Shown here: piece by piece, positions 52,406 through 63,064 of the stretch
Position numbering within the stretch: the stretch's first letter is position 1
Layout of the letters: each line of letters starts with the position of its first letter
Assembly (NCBI RefSeq): GCF_900143535.1
Contig: NZ_FRFA01000002.1
Location: 248,001 to 312,000 of the forward strand
DNA length: 64,000 nucleotides
Direction: 5' to 3'
From: Tateyamaria sp. Alg231-49
Lineage (GTDB): Bacteria; Pseudomonadota; Alphaproteobacteria; Rhodobacterales; Rhodobacteraceae
The notes under the pieces: generated by a model
The model's input: only the letters and a program-made list of their open reading frames with translations
Databases searched by the model: none
Told to the model about the DNA's origin: nothing
Translations under genes and position numbers: made by a program

Positions 52406-53778
52406 GGGCCGACCTCAAGCACGTTCGCGACCTGTCCCTGATCTTCGAGCCATGCGCGCAGGAGCATGTTTTGTGCCGCTTCCATCCGGTAACTGGCAGA
52501 GGCACGCATGTCCGAGAGTGGGGTAAAATCATGTGCCAAGGCGGTCATGGCTTTGGCCACGCCCGTCTCGCTCCACTTTCGTCCGATCAAAGCCGCCTCA
52601 GCATGTGGGCTGCGTTTGGGCGTGCCTGCCATGCCGCCAAAGGCGAGACGCGCAGCAAGTACAACGTCGTCTACGGTTTTGATCCAGAAACACCCGCAGA
52701 CCGCCGATATGTCCTGGTCAAAACGTTTTGACAGCTTGTAGCACCGCAAGTGATCGCCCTGACGTGGAATGGTGATCGACTCGACGAACTCGTTCTTGGC
52801 GCGGTCCTGTTTGCCATACTCGACAAAGAAATCTTCAAGCGGCAAGCTGCGCAGCCCGTTCACACTGCGCAGATGCAGAATGGCCCCCAAAGCGATCAGC
52901 GCAGGAGAGCCATCGCCGATGGGCGAACCGTTCGCGATGTTGCCGCCGATGGTCGCGGCATTGCGCACCTGCACAGAGCCATAGCGGCGAATCAACTCGG
53001 CCAAGCTTGGGTGGTGGGGCATGATCGCGCTGTGCAGTTCGCTCATAGTTGTTGCGGCGCCGATGCGAATTTCTTCGTCTGTGACGGTGACCCCGGACAA
53101 CGCTGGAATCCGGTTCAGAAAGGCAACGGGCCCCAGTTCGCGAAAACCCTTGGTCACCCAAAGACCCACATCTGTGGCCCCGGCAATCAATGTGCCATCA
53201 GGGTTTTCATCCATCCATGTTGCGAGGGAGGCAGGCGTGGTTGGAGATTCTGCCTTCGTCGCCTCCCCTGTGGCTTTTTCAGCCTGAAGAAGTGTGGCGT
53301 CGTGCATATGCTCAGGGATAGGGGCCCCCGAGGCGTCTTCGGCGGCGCGGATGATGGGCGCATAGCCTGTGCAGCGACACAAATTGCCCGCAAGCTGGGT
53401 GTCGTAATCAGTGGCGCCGTTCAGGTGGGCGCAGGCCATCGTGGTGATAAAACCTGGTGTGCAGAACCCGCACTGGCTGCCGTGATGTTTGATCATGGCC
53501 TGCTGCACCGGGTGCAAAGTGCCGTCTGGGGCGGCGATCCCTTCGACGGTGCGGATGGCTTTGCCCTCTAGTTGGGGCATGAACAGTATGCAGGCGTTTA
53601 ACGCCTTTGCCCCGTCCTCATCCGTCACGATCACCGAACAGGCGCCGCAATCGCCCTCATTACATCCCTCTTTCGTACCTGTCAGGCGCTGATCTTCGCG
53701 TAGCCAGTCCAACAAGGTAGTTGTGGGTGAGGTATCTGCAGTGACGCGCCTTCCGTTGAGAAGAAATGTCGTATGCAT
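52402..53778 (-). CDS. xdhA: Xanthine dehydrogenase, FeS/FAD subunit
   Basis: A 458-aa small subunit. The first [2Fe-2S] cluster motif is [14 protein letters not shown] and the second is CGFCTPGF...NLCRCTGY. The FAD domain has [13 protein letters not shown] and GAATTMSEL with [16 protein letters not shown] 53778 fits the family start; the open frame to 53919 adds an unrelated extension. It is the first gene of the purine operon and is divergent from dnaE. No operator was recognised in the 212-bp gap. Confidence 0.93.
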   Translation of the reverse strand: MHTTFLLNGRRVTADTSPTTTLLDWLREDQRLTGTKEGCNEGDCGACSVIVTDEDGAKALNACILFMPQLEGKAIRTVEGIAAPDGTLHPVQQAMIKHHGSQCGFCTPGFITTMACAHLNGATDYDTQLAGNLCRCTGYAPIIRAAEDASGAPIPEHMHDATLLQAEKATGEATKAESPTTPASLATWMDENPDGTLIAGATDVGLWVTKGFRELGPVAFLNRIPALSGVTVTDEEIRIGAATTMSELHSAIMPHHPSLAELIRRYGSVQVRNAATIGGNIANGSPIGDGSPALIALGAILHLRSVNGLRSLPLEDFFVEYGKQDRAKNEFVESITIPRQGDHLRCYKLSKRFDQDISAVCGCFWIKTVDDVVLAARLAFGGMAGTPKRSPHAEAALIGRKWSETGVAKAMTALAHDFTPLSDMRASASYRMEAAQNMLLRAWLEDQGQVANVLEVGP

Positions 53779-53990
53779 GCTGTCGACCTGCCGCGGTACG
53801 CAGGAGCCCAGTTGTTTGCGCAGCCTCGATGCGGCGTAGAGGCAGGGCGCGGGCGAATTGTGGTTGAGGATGGCGGTGTGCGTGCCACTTGGCAAGAGTG
53901 TTTGCGTTTCGTGAGGCATGGGCCGATTTGGTGTGCATAACTTTGCAGCACTACTGGATATAGGGGCGTGCTGGCCCTAGTCTGCGATTC

Positions 53991-56900
53991 ATGACTGACA
54001 GCCCCCGATTCATTCACCTGCGCACCCATTCCGAATACTCGCTGCTGGAAGGGGCCATGCGCCTCAAAAAGCTGCCTGATACCGTGCGTGCCGCAGGCAT
54101 GCCCGCCATCGCGCTGACAGACACCAACAATATGTTTGCGGCTCTGGAATTTTCCGTTGGCATGGCCGGTGCAGGCGTTCAACCGATCATCGGATGCCAG
54201 GTTGATCTGCAATATGTCACACCTCGCCCCGGTGAACGGCCCCGTCCGCCCGCGCCTGTTGTTCTGCTGGCACAGTCCGAGGCGGGCTATGAACACCTGA
54301 TGAAGCTGAATTCGTGCCTCTATCTGCGCGAAGGGTCCGAACTGCCCTATGTCACAATGGACGAACTTGCTGGGCACGCCAGCGATGTGATCTGCCTGAC
54401 TGGTGGGCCTGAGGGGCCTGTGGGTATGCTGCTGCAGAGCGGTCAGCGCCCAGCGGCTGAGGCTCTGATTGACGATCTGAGCACGGCCTTTGGAGACCGG
54501 ATTTATGTGGAATTGCAGCGCCATCCCGGTGAAGGCGGCGCACCTGAGGCCGAAGTCTTGACGGAACGCGGACTGGTCGAGATGGCATATGCCCGCGACA
54601 TCCCATTGGTTGCGACCAATGACGTCTATTTCCCCAAGGCAGACATGTATGAAAGCCACGATGCTCTTATCTGCATCGCTGATGGCGCCTATGTGGATCA
54701 ACAGGAACCGCGTCGTCGGTTGACCCCCCAACACTACTTCAAATCGCAAGCTGAGATGGTCACTCTTTTTGCGGACCTGCCAGAGGCGATCGAAAACACC
54801 GTCGAAATCGCGCGCCGCTGTGCGTTCATGGCCTACAGGCGTGACCCGATCCTGCCTAAGTTCGCGGATGACGAGGTCGAAGAGTTGCGTAAGCAGGCCA
54901 ATGCGGGGCTTGTGGAACGTTTGAAGGTCATCCCGCATGCCGCAAGCGTCGAAGAGTACCAAAAGCGTCTCGATTTTGAGCTGGATATCATCGAAGGCAT
55001 GGGGTTTCCCGGCTACTTCCTGATCGTTGCCGATTTCATCAAATGGGCCAAAGACCACAACATTCCAGTGGGCCCCGGACGCGGGTCTGGTGCGGGATCA
55101 TTGGTTGCCTATGCGCTGACGGTGACCGACCTTGACCCCCTGCGATACGCCCTGCTGTTCGAACGGTTTCTGAACCCGGAGCGGGTCAGTATGCCGGACT
55201 TCGACATCGACTTTTGCATGGACCGGCGCGAGGAAGTCATTCGCTACGTCCAAGAGAAATACGGCCGCGACAAAGTGGGGCAGATCATCACCTTTGGCGC
55301 GCTGCTGTCCAAGGCAGCCGTGCGCGACATTGGGCGCGTTCTGCAGATGCCCTACGGGCAGGTGGACCGCCTGTCCAAGCTGATACCCGTCGAAGGGGTC
55401 AAACCCGTCAGCATTGAAAAAGCGCTGGCGGATGAGCCGCGCCTGCGCGAAGAAGCCCGCAACGAAGAAGTGGTGGCTCGACTGCTAGAATACGGTCAGC
55501 AGGTCGAAGGGCTGCTGCGCAATGCCTCGACCCACGCTGCCGGGGTTGTGATCGGGGACCGTCCGCTCGACGCGCTTGTTCCTCTGTATCAAGATCCGCG
55601 CTCAGACATGCCTGCGACCCAGTTCAACATGAAATGGGTGGAACAGGCTGGCCTCGTCAAGTTTGACTTTCTGGGGCTCAAGACGCTCACCGTAATCCAG
55701 AATGCGGTTGAACAGATCCTCGCTTCGGGTCGCCCCCTCCAAGTGGCCGCCGATGGCACGGAACTCTATACGCCAGCGCACGGAATGGAGAACGACATCG
55801 GTGGCATCCCATTGGATGACGAGGCGTCCTACAAGCTTTATGCCTCGGCCAAGACGGTCGCCGTGTTCCAAGTGGAAAGTTCGGGAATGATGGATGCGCT
55901 GAAGCGCATGAAACCGGACTGTATTGAGGACATCATCGCCCTTGTTGCCCTGTATCGGCCCGGCCCGATGGAGAACATTCCGAAGTTCTGTGAGGTCAAG
56001 AACAAGCTGTCCGAACGGGATCTGCTGCATCCGACGATCGATCACATTCTGGACGAGACCCAAGGCATCATCGTCTACCAGGAACAGGTGATGCAGATCG
56101 CGCAGGAAATGGCCGGATACTCCCTTGGTGGGGCCGACTTGCTGCGCCGCGCTATGGGTAAAAAGATTCAGGAAGCGATGGACGCCGAACGGCCCAAGTT
56201 CTTGAAAGGCGCCGCTGAAAACGGCGTGGATGAGGCCAAGGCGATCGAGGTCTGGAACCTTCTGGATAAGTTCGCCAACTACGGTTTCAACAAATCTCAC
56301 GCGGCGGCTTATGCGGTGGTCAGCTATCAAACCGCGTGGCTCAAGGCGAACCACCCGGTCGAATTCATGGCCGGGGTGATGAACTGCGATATCCACTTGA
56401 CCGACAAATTGGCGGTGTATTTCGAGGAAGTGCGCAAGGCACTGGATCTGCCTTGGGTGCCGCCTTGCGTGAACCGCAGCGATGCGACGTTCAAGGTGGT
56501 GGATCAGGCGCTGGTCTACGGTTTGGGCGCGCTCAAGAACGTCGGGGTCGAGGCAATGCGGCTGGTCGTTGATGGGCGCGGGGACAAACCGTTTGCCACG
56601 CTTTTTGACATGGCGCGCCGCGTGGATTTGAAACGGGTGGGCAAGCGCCCGCTGGAAATGCTGGCACGCGCTGGCGCTTTTGATCAGCTTGACCCCAACC
56701 GGCGGCGTGTGTTCGACGCGCTTGATGCGCTGTCTGCCTACTCCGCGGCCGTCCATGATCAGAAGAACTCAAACCAGGTCTCGCTGTTCGGCGAAGCGGG
56801 GGATGACCTGCCCGAACCGCGCCTGATGCCGGTAGACGATTGGCTGCCTGCTGAACGGCTGGGTGAAGAGTTCAAAGCCGTCGGTTTTTACCTCTCTGGT

Positions 56901-57491
56901 CATCCGCTCGATGACTACATGGGCGCGCTGAAACGCAAGGGCGTTGTCACACTGGATGAAGTCACAGCCAAGGCTGAGCGTGCGCCGCTGAATGCCAAAC
57001 TGGCCGGGGTTGTGGCCGGATTACAGGTGCGCAAATCAGCGCGCGGCAACCGGTTCGCCTTCTGCCAAATGTCGGACACGACCGGGGCTTACGAAGTCAC
57101 CCTGTTCTCTGACAGCCTTGAGAAAGCGCAGGATTATCTGGTGGCAGGCGAAAAGGTGATCGTGACGGTCGAGGCGACGATGGAGGCGGATCAGCTGAAA
57201 TTGCTGGGGCGGTCGGTTGCTCCTATCGATACGGTTGTGGCGGATGTGGGCAGTCTTGGCTTGCGAATCTTTGTTGACGCACCTGCTGCCCTGTCGTCGG
57301 TGGCAGATGTGCTGGACGGGGCCGCACGCGCGGCCAAAGGGGCTGGGCGCGGTCCCATCACGGTCTGCCTGATGGATGATAGTTTGCCGGGTGAGGTCGA
57401 GATGGATCTGGGTGCCGAATTCCCCGTCACGCCACAGATCAAGGGCGCGATCAAATCGCTGTCCGGCGTGGTCGAGGTACAGGACGTCTAG
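53991..57491 (+). CDS. dnaE: DNA polymerase III subunit alpha
   Basis: A 1166-aa replicative polymerase (DnaE1 type). The N-terminal PHP domain begins FIHLRTHSEYSLLEGAMRLK. The palm has GPGRGSGAGSLVAYAL and the catalytic PDFDIDFCMDRR, and YQEQVMQIAQEMAGYSLGGA follows. An OB-fold is near 990-1080 and a C-terminal tau-binding region follows. Length and motif order are normal. The start gives the usual MTDSPRFIHLRTHS. Confidence 0.97.
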   Translation: MTDSPRFIHLRTHSEYSLLEGAMRLKKLPDTVRAAGMPAIALTDTNNMFAALEFSVGMAGAGVQPIIGCQVDLQYVTPRPGERPRPPAPVVLLAQSEAGYEHLMKLNSCLYLREGSELPYVTMDELAGHASDVICLTGGPEGPVGMLLQSGQRPAAEALIDDLSTAFGDRIYVELQRHPGEGGAPEAEVLTERGLVEMAYARDIPLVATNDVYFPKADMYESHDALICIADGAYVDQQEPRRRLTPQHYFKSQAEMVTLFADLPEAIENTVEIARRCAFMAYRRDPILPKFADDEVEELRKQANAGLVERLKVIPHAASVEEYQKRLDFELDIIEGMGFPGYFLIVADFIKWAKDHNIPVGPGRGSGAGSLVAYALTVTDLDPLRYALLFERFLNPERVSMPDFDIDFCMDRREEVIRYVQEKYGRDKVGQIITFGALLSKAAVRDIGRVLQMPYGQVDRLSKLIPVEGVKPVSIEKALADEPRLREEARNEEVVARLLEYGQQVEGLLRNASTHAAGVVIGDRPLDALVPLYQDPRSDMPATQFNMKWVEQAGLVKFDFLGLKTLTVIQNAVEQILASGRPLQVAADGTELYTPAHGMENDIGGIPLDDEASYKLYASAKTVAVFQVESSGMMDALKRMKPDCIEDIIALVALYRPGPMENIPKFCEVKNKLSERDLLHPTIDHILDETQGIIVYQEQVMQIAQEMAGYSLGGADLLRRAMGKKIQEAMDAERPKFLKGAAENGVDEAKAIEVWNLLDKFANYGFNKSHAAAYAVVSYQTAWLKANHPVEFMAGVMNCDIHLTDKLAVYFEEVRKALDLPWVPPCVNRSDATFKVVDQALVYGLGALKNVGVEAMRLVVDGRGDKPFATLFDMARRVDLKRVGKRPLEMLARAGAFDQLDPNRRRVFDALDALSAYSAAVHDQKNSNQVSLFGEAGDDLPEPRLMPVDDWLPAERLGEEFKAVGFYLSGHPLDDYMGALKRKGVVTLDEVTAKAERAPLNAKLAGVVAGLQVRKSARGNRFAFCQMSDTTGAYEVTLFSDSLEKAQDYLVAGEKVIVTVEATMEADQLKLLGRSVAPIDTVVADVGSLGLRIFVDAPAALSSVADVLDGAARAAKGAGRGPITVCLMDDSLPGEVEMDLGAEFPVTPQIKGAIKSLSGVVEVQDV

Positions 57492-57564
57492 GCGCGATTC
57501 CCCCGCCCGACTGGACGAAAGCGCGGTCCCGCGTTAGGTCTGTGCGCGGGGGAGAGATCGTTTC

Positions 57565-58527
57565 ATGCGAGCCGCACGGCTGATTGTTCCATGTTTACTG
57601 ATGCTTGGTGCATGTGGTGATCCACTTGCCGATATCGAGCGTGTGACCGATGATACCTTTAATCCGGACATCGCCGCGGCCACGGCCTTGCCGACCCAGG
57701 CTGAATTGGACCGTGAAGAGAGCGTCCTGTCGGGGCTTTTTCGCAAAGCTCCCGAACCCGATGCAGTCGCAGACGCTGTGACAACACCCGATGACACTGG
57801 CGGGTCTGATGGTGCTTCGGCAGACGTCGCGGTTGCCCAACCTCAATCAGCTGAACCAGCGTCTGGTCGCAAAGGCCTGCTCAGCTGGTTGCGCAGCACG
57901 ACCATAGAAGACCAAGCAACCTCCGTGGCCCTTCTTGATGAGAGTGCCGTCGTTCCAAATCAGACGCCCGGCGCAAATGCTGCCGATCCTGCAAAAGACC
58001 GGCGCGTGACACGGCAGAACACCTCCGCAGGGCTAGCGCTGCGCGAGGCAGGACTGGGTGCCAATTTGCCCTTTGGTGAAGTGGCGCGCGTTTGCGATGT
58101 GGCAAAGCGCGACTTGGGCAAACTGGTGGAACGTTCTGAACCACGCAGGTCGGGATACGTCCTTTATGACAGCGCGCCCACTAGCTCTAAACCGCGGTCG
58201 TTCTACGTCACCGGCTTCAGCGATTCCTGCGCGCGCCAGTTCACGGCTTCTTTGGCGGTTTTCGGAACCCCTGCTTTTCACGAACAACTGCGCTACGGCC
58301 TGCCAGCCGAAGAATACCCCTATTCCACAACGGATCGCGCCTACGAAAAAGTGAAAGCCAAGCTGTGCAATGTGGGCCCCAACAAACCTTGTGGCGCACG
58401 CATCTCAAGGGTGGCGGGGTCTACTGCCTTTATCAGCGTCTACGAGCACTTTGGCGAAAATGCACGCTGGGCGGACATGCTGTTGCACGATGGGGCGCTG
58501 CTGGCGACTGCCGTTAAAACGCCCTGA
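57565..58527 (+). CDS. Putative lipoprotein of unknown function
   Basis: A 320-aa protein with a lipobox (LMLGAC, Cys17), an acidic low-complexity stretch (about 30-115) and a conserved-looking C-terminal domain from residue 150, with four cysteines (VCDVAKRD, SCARQF, LCNVGPNKPCG) that could form disulfides in the periplasm. I do not recognise the family. It lies 73 bp after dnaE on the same strand, with a GGGGGAGAG site before the ATG. A weak terminator (CCTCCGGGGGGGATTTTT) follows the stop. Confidence 0.75.
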   Translation: MRAARLIVPCLLMLGACGDPLADIERVTDDTFNPDIAAATALPTQAELDREESVLSGLFRKAPEPDAVADAVTTPDDTGGSDGASADVAVAQPQSAEPASGRKGLLSWLRSTTIEDQATSVALLDESAVVPNQTPGANAADPAKDRRVTRQNTSAGLALREAGLGANLPFGEVARVCDVAKRDLGKLVERSEPRRSGYVLYDSAPTSSKPRSFYVTGFSDSCARQFTASLAVFGTPAFHEQLRYGLPAEEYPYSTTDRAYEKVKAKLCNVGPNKPCGARISRVAGSTAFISVYEHFGENARWADMLLHDGALLATAVKTP

Positions 58528-58771
58528 CGTGTGAGCGCGTTGGCCAACCGACCCTCCGGGGGGGATTTTTCTTAATCAGAGAAGGACCGGGTCCAGCCCT
58601 TGATCCCGAAAGACCAAGGACCGTCTCCGATTACGCCGGTTCGCATCCCTGCTCCCAGCGCCTCTCAACCAAAGGGCATTAACCTTAACATCGGATGAAC
58701 AGGTCCAAATTCTCTGATTACAAAAAATCCTCCCCGAAGGGCTGATCTCCGTCAGGCTCACGGCTGAAACC

Positions 58772-58978
58772 TCAGTAATGCGGTGGCCGTTCGTCCCCGA
58801 CCACGACACCGCCGCCGCCTTGTGCCTCGCGCTCGGCTTCGCGCGCCATCAGCATCTGTGCACGTCGCGTCACCTGTGCCAGCTCGCGTTCCTGACGTGC
58901 AACGATATCGCTAAGGTCCTCAACCGTGCGGGTGAGGTGCGCAATCTGCTCTTCCAAAGTGTCGATGCGGCTGTCCAT
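58772..58978 (-). CDS. slyX: SlyX-family coiled-coil protein
   Basis: A 68-aa protein from ATG 58978 (another ATG is 9 bases upstream). It is mostly coiled coil: MDSRIDTLEEQIAHLTRTVE then DLSDIVARQERELAQVTRRA, ending GDERPPHY. The PPHY end is characteristic of SlyX. Function is unknown. It is divergent from hisS, whose start is 105 bp away. Confidence 0.88.
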   Translation of the reverse strand: MDSRIDTLEEQIAHLTRTVEDLSDIVARQERELAQVTRRAQMLMAREAEREAQGGGGVVVGDERPPHY

Positions 58979-59083
58979 AAGGTGCATGTGGGGCAAAAGA
59001 GGTCGGCGTGCAACCCGCGGCGACCTTGCCCCGCCTGAGACCATGGTCTAGTGACGCGCCCAAACCCAACCCGGAGTGGCACC

Positions 59084-60559
59084 ATGGCCAAGCCCAAGAA
59101 AACCCCGCGCCCCAAGGCTCAGACGCCCAAGGGCTTTACCGACTATTTTGGCGGCGACGTGACCGAACGTTCGGCCATGTTGGCCAAGATCGCCGAGGTC
59201 TATCATCGCTACGGGTTTGATGCGCTGGAAAGCAGTGCGGTTGAGACCGTTGAGGCGCTGGGCAAGTTTCTACCGGATGTGGACCGGCCCAATGAGGGCG
59301 TGTTTGCCTGGCAGGAAGAGGACGGCGACTGGCTGGCCCTGCGCTATGACATGACCGCCCCGCTGGCCCGCGTGTACGCACAACACCGCAATGACCTGCC
59401 GAGCCCCTACCGCCGCTATACGATGGGGCCGGTCTGGCGCAATGAAAAGCCGGGCCCCGGGCGGTTTCGCCAGTTCTATCAGTGTGATGCGGATACAGTG
59501 GGCACGGCGTCCATGGCCGCGGATGCCGAAATTTGCGCTATGCTTGCCGACACGCTTGAAGCCGTTGGTATTGCGCGCGGCGATTATGTGATCCGGGTGA
59601 ACAACCGCAAGGTATTGAACGGCGTGATGGAAGTTGCGGGCCTGTCTGGTGACGACAAGGCAGTGGAACGCGGCGTCGTTTTGCGTGCCATCGACAAGCT
59701 GGACCGCCTTGGGCCGAACGGAGTGCGCGCGCTGCTGGGCGAAGGGCGCAAGGACGACAGCGGGGACTTCACAAAAGGTGCAGGACTGGCCGATGCGGCA
59801 GCGGACGTCGTTATGGGGTTCATGGACGCCAAACGAGAGACCGGGGCGGCGACGGTTGTGCGGTTGCGCGAACTGGTTGCCGGTTCCGACATCGGCGCAG
59901 CAGGCGTTGCTGAGCTTGAAAACATCGCCACCCTGCTTGACGCGGCAGGCTACGGTCCCGATCGCATCGTTATCGACCCCTCAATCGTGCGCGGGCTTGG
60001 GTATTACACCGGCCCTGTCTACGAGGCGGAACTCACCTTCGACGTCCAGAACGAAAAGGGCCAGACGGTCCAGTTCGGCTCCGTCGCAGGCGGCGGGCGT
60101 TATGATGATCTGGTCAAGCGGTTCACGGGGCAGGAAGTGCCTGCCACCGGTATCTCCATCGGAGTGGATCGCCTGTTGACTGCCCTGCGCGCAACGGGTC
60201 GCATCGGAACCGAAGCCCACGGCCCCGTGGTTATCACCGTCATGGACCGCGACCGCATGGCCGACTATCAGGCCATGGTCGCGGAGCTGCGCGGCGCAGG
60301 CATCCGGGCCGAAGTCTACCTTGGCAATCCCAAGAATTTCGGCAACCAGCTGAAATACGCGGACAAGCGCAATTCGCCCATCGCCATCATCGAAGGCGGG
60401 GACGAAAAAGAGCGCGGTGTGGTGCAGATCAAGGACCTGATCCTTGGGGCCAAGATCGCCGAAACCGCCACCCATGAGGAATGGGTCGAAAACCCCAGCC
60501 AGTTCGAAGTGCCCCGGGGCCAGATGCTGGCCAAAGTGCGCGAGATCCTTGGGGTATGA
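59084..60559 (+). CDS. hisS: Histidyl-tRNA synthetase
   Basis: A 491-aa class II synthetase. Motif 2 reads [20 protein letters not shown], the histidine motif reads [12 protein letters not shown], and motif 3 reads [14 protein letters not shown] 59084 ([11 protein letters not shown]) is used because GGAG lies 7 bases upstream; the frame opens 33 bases earlier. It overlaps hisZ by ATGA, so charging and histidine synthesis genes share a transcript. Confidence 0.95.
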   Translation: MAKPKKTPRPKAQTPKGFTDYFGGDVTERSAMLAKIAEVYHRYGFDALESSAVETVEALGKFLPDVDRPNEGVFAWQEEDGDWLALRYDMTAPLARVYAQHRNDLPSPYRRYTMGPVWRNEKPGPGRFRQFYQCDADTVGTASMAADAEICAMLADTLEAVGIARGDYVIRVNNRKVLNGVMEVAGLSGDDKAVERGVVLRAIDKLDRLGPNGVRALLGEGRKDDSGDFTKGAGLADAAADVVMGFMDAKRETGAATVVRLRELVAGSDIGAAGVAELENIATLLDAAGYGPDRIVIDPSIVRGLGYYTGPVYEAELTFDVQNEKGQTVQFGSVAGGGRYDDLVKRFTGQEVPATGISIGVDRLLTALRATGRIGTEAHGPVVITVMDRDRMADYQAMVAELRGAGIRAEVYLGNPKNFGNQLKYADKRNSPIAIIEGGDEKERGVVQIKDLILGAKIAETATHEEWVENPSQFEVPRGQMLAKVREILGV

Positions 60560-61626
60560 GCGATCTGCGGGCCCGTGCCCAAGCTTTGCGTGACCAGTTC
60601 GCGCAAGCGGGCGCTCAGGTGGTGGACCCACCTGTACTCCAACCTGCTGACCTGTTGCTGGACCTCTATGGCGAGGATATTCGGGGCCGCGCATACGTAA
60701 CCAGCGACGCGATGCGCGGCGAGCAGATGTTGCGCCCGGATTTCACCGTGCCAGTGGTGCAAATGCATATGGCGCACGGCGCAGAACCTGCGCGCTATAC
60801 CTATGCAGGCGAGGTGTTTCGCCGCCAAGAAACCGACCCGGACCGCGCCAGCGAATACATGCAAGTCGGCTATGAGGTGTTTGAGCGTAGCGACCCCGCA
60901 GCGGCAGACGCCGAAGTTTTTTCCCTGATTTCCCAGGCTGTTGCGCCGCTGGCTCTGCGCGCCGCTACTGGCGATATTGGCATTCTGATGGCCGCTGTCG
61001 ATGGGTTGAACACAACGCAAAGACGCAAAGCTGCCCTGCGACGTCACATCTGGCGTCCCCGCCGGTTTCGCGCGTTGCTGGATCGCTTTGGGGGCCGCAC
61101 TTCGGTGCCGGACAGCCGACGCGTCCTGTTGGCGGGCGAGGTCAACACAGACGCGCCTCTTACCGGATTGCGCACGCAGGACGAGATAGATACGCGCATC
61201 GCCGCGCTGATCGAGGATACGAACGAACCGCCCATCAGCAATGCAGAGATGGAGGGGCTGGATGCGCTTCTGGCCGTGCGTGAAACGTTGCCCTATGCGC
61301 TGTCGCAACTGAATGACCTGTCGGTCGACTTGCCTGCGATCAAGGATGCAGTGGCCCGTGTGGCTGCGCGCGCCGAAGCCCTTGCCAAACGGGGTGTGGA
61401 CGTAGACAGCCTGGAATTCGAGGCCAGTTATGGGCGCACTTCGATGGAGTACTACGACGGCTTTGTTTTTGGTTTTTACGCGGAATCGCGCCCCGACCTG
61501 CCAGCCGTCGCGACCGGAGGGCGCTATGACGCCCTGACCCAACGCCTCGGGGCAGGAGCCGCGATCCCAGCGGTCGGTGCAGTGCTGCGCCCGGATCTGA
61601 TGGCACTGCTGGAGGAGGTGGCATGA
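60556..61626 (+). CDS. hisZ: ATP phosphoribosyltransferase regulatory subunit
   Basis: A 356-aa HisS paralogue that lacks aminoacylation activity and regulates short-form HisG. It shows [20 protein letters not shown] and [18 protein letters not shown], and the synthetase motifs are altered, as expected. ATGA overlaps link it to hisS before and hisG after. A HisZ is required because HisG here is the short type. Confidence 0.93.
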   Translation: MSDLRARAQALRDQFAQAGAQVVDPPVLQPADLLLDLYGEDIRGRAYVTSDAMRGEQMLRPDFTVPVVQMHMAHGAEPARYTYAGEVFRRQETDPDRASEYMQVGYEVFERSDPAAADAEVFSLISQAVAPLALRAATGDIGILMAAVDGLNTTQRRKAALRRHIWRPRRFRALLDRFGGRTSVPDSRRVLLAGEVNTDAPLTGLRTQDEIDTRIAALIEDTNEPPISNAEMEGLDALLAVRETLPYALSQLNDLSVDLPAIKDAVARVAARAEALAKRGVDVDSLEFEASYGRTSMEYYDGFVFGFYAESRPDLPAVATGGRYDALTQRLGAGAAIPAVGAVLRPDLMALLEEVA

Positions 61627-62309
61627 TCAAGCTTGGCGTGCCCTCCAAGGGGCGGTTGATGGAGAAGACCTTTGACTGGTTTGCGCGTCGCGAGGTGCAT
61701 TTGGCGCGCACTGGGTCTGATCGCGAATATGCAGGCGAAGTGGCGGGCATCGATGGTGTCGCACTTGTTCTGTTGTCTGCGGGCGAAATCCCCCGTGAAT
61801 TGGCCGCCGGGCGGATTCATCTGGGTGTGACTGGCACAGACCTGATCCACGAAAAGCTGCCGCTCTGGGAACAACAAGTCGAACCGATTGCCGAAATGGG
61901 GTTCGGGCATGCTGATCTTGTGCTGGCCGTGCCGCAAGGTTGGGTGGATGTGGACCTGACGGATGATCTGGACGCTGTAGCTGCAATGTTTCGTGAACGC
62001 CACGGGTTCCGACTGCGCATTGCGACGAAATATCATAGGCTTGTGCGCGAATTCCTGCGCGAGGTGGGCGTGGCGGATTACCAGTTGGTGGACAGTCAGG
62101 GCGCGACCGAAGGCACTGTGGCCAACGAAACCGCAGAGGCAATCGCCGATATAACGAGCAGCGGAGAAACCCTGCGGGCCAACCACCTGAAGATCTTGCA
62201 AGACGGACTGATCCTTGCGTCTCAGGCTACGCTGTGGCGGTCCCGGGTGGCGGACGTGAATGACGGTGAACGCGCCAATATGCGCACTCTTTTGGATCGA
62301 TTGACCTAA
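61623..62309 (+). CDS. hisG: ATP phosphoribosyltransferase, short form
   Basis: A 228-aa catalytic subunit that starts histidine synthesis (PRPP + ATP). Features are LGVPSKGRLMEKTFDWF, HLGVTGTDLIHE and LVDSQGATEGTVANETAEAI. It lacks the C-terminal regulatory domain of the long form, in line with hisZ just upstream. A short GCGGC/GCCGC hairpin follows the stop. Confidence 0.95.
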   Translation: MIKLGVPSKGRLMEKTFDWFARREVHLARTGSDREYAGEVAGIDGVALVLLSAGEIPRELAAGRIHLGVTGTDLIHEKLPLWEQQVEPIAEMGFGHADLVLAVPQGWVDVDLTDDLDAVAAMFRERHGFRLRIATKYHRLVREFLREVGVADYQLVDSQGATEGTVANETAEAIADITSSGETLRANHLKILQDGLILASQATLWRSRVADVNDGERANMRTLLDRLT

Positions 62310-62334
62310 CCAAGCGGCAGCTTGTGCGCCGCCC

Positions 62335-62895
62335 TTATTCCTCGATTTTAAGGATCAAAGGCGTTTCGGTTTTAGCATCCACGTCAAACGTCGATCGTCC
62401 TGTGTGGTTCAAATGGCGGCCATAAGTGTGCAGCGATACCGCGACTTTGTCGCCGTTGTTCCTGACGCTGTGGATATCGTCGGGCAAGCAACACACTGCG
62501 GTCCCTGGATAAAGGGTTTCTTCCTTTGTCGCGACGAGATCTGCGAATCCCGGTTTGGAACCATCGTCACGCCGATTGTAATTTGTCTCGTGCTCCTGCC
62601 CTTCGATCCCTGAAACGACAGCCCAAGTTTTGTGATTGTGCGCATCGACACCACGCCCGGGGGCCCAGGCAATGGCAAAAACGGCGAGGTCGTGGTTCTC
62701 TTCTTCGTTCAACAGATGGAGCCCGACGCCCTGATCTGGATCGGTGTAGCGATACTTGTCTTCGAACCAGCTTGGATCGGAGGCGAGTTTAAGTGCGAGT
62801 GGCTTAATCCGATCAGTTATTGCCTTTGTCTCGCTTTCTTCCGCGACGATTGCGCGGATGTCGCTGACATATTCCTCAACTGAATACCCAGTCAT
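62335..62895 (-). CDS. Cysteine-dioxygenase-like cupin
   Basis: A 186-aa cupin of the cysteine dioxygenase / thiol dioxygenase type. Likely iron ligands are the HNH of VDAHNHKTWAVVSG and the His of LPDDIHSVRNNG. It may oxidise a thiol such as cysteine or 3-mercaptopropionate. ATG 62895 has GAAGGAAA upstream; the longer frame to 63150 is not conserved-looking. It is convergent with hisG. Confidence 0.8.
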   Translation of the reverse strand: MTGYSVEEYVSDIRAIVAEESETKAITDRIKPLALKLASDPSWFEDKYRYTDPDQGVGLHLLNEEENHDLAVFAIAWAPGRGVDAHNHKTWAVVSGIEGQEHETNYNRRDDGSKPGFADLVATKEETLYPGTAVCCLPDDIHSVRNNGDKVAVSLHTYGRHLNHTGRSTFDVDAKTETPLILKIEE

Positions 62896-63064
62896 GCTCA
62901 ATTTCCTTCTACAATGCCCATTCAGTGTACCGTGGACACGAGAAAAAGCCAAAATGGAATGAGAGCGCCATGGGTCTTTGCCTCCTCGCGGACGGCCAGT
63001 GGATCGCTTTGGAGGATCAGGCTTTCGTTTGGGACGCTTAGTTCTAAACTGGCTCAGGTTTGCT

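Noticed and set aside
55602-56756. 384-codon minus-strand frame inside dnaE
   Set aside because: dnaE motifs are continuous on the + strand; this is a codon-bias shadow.
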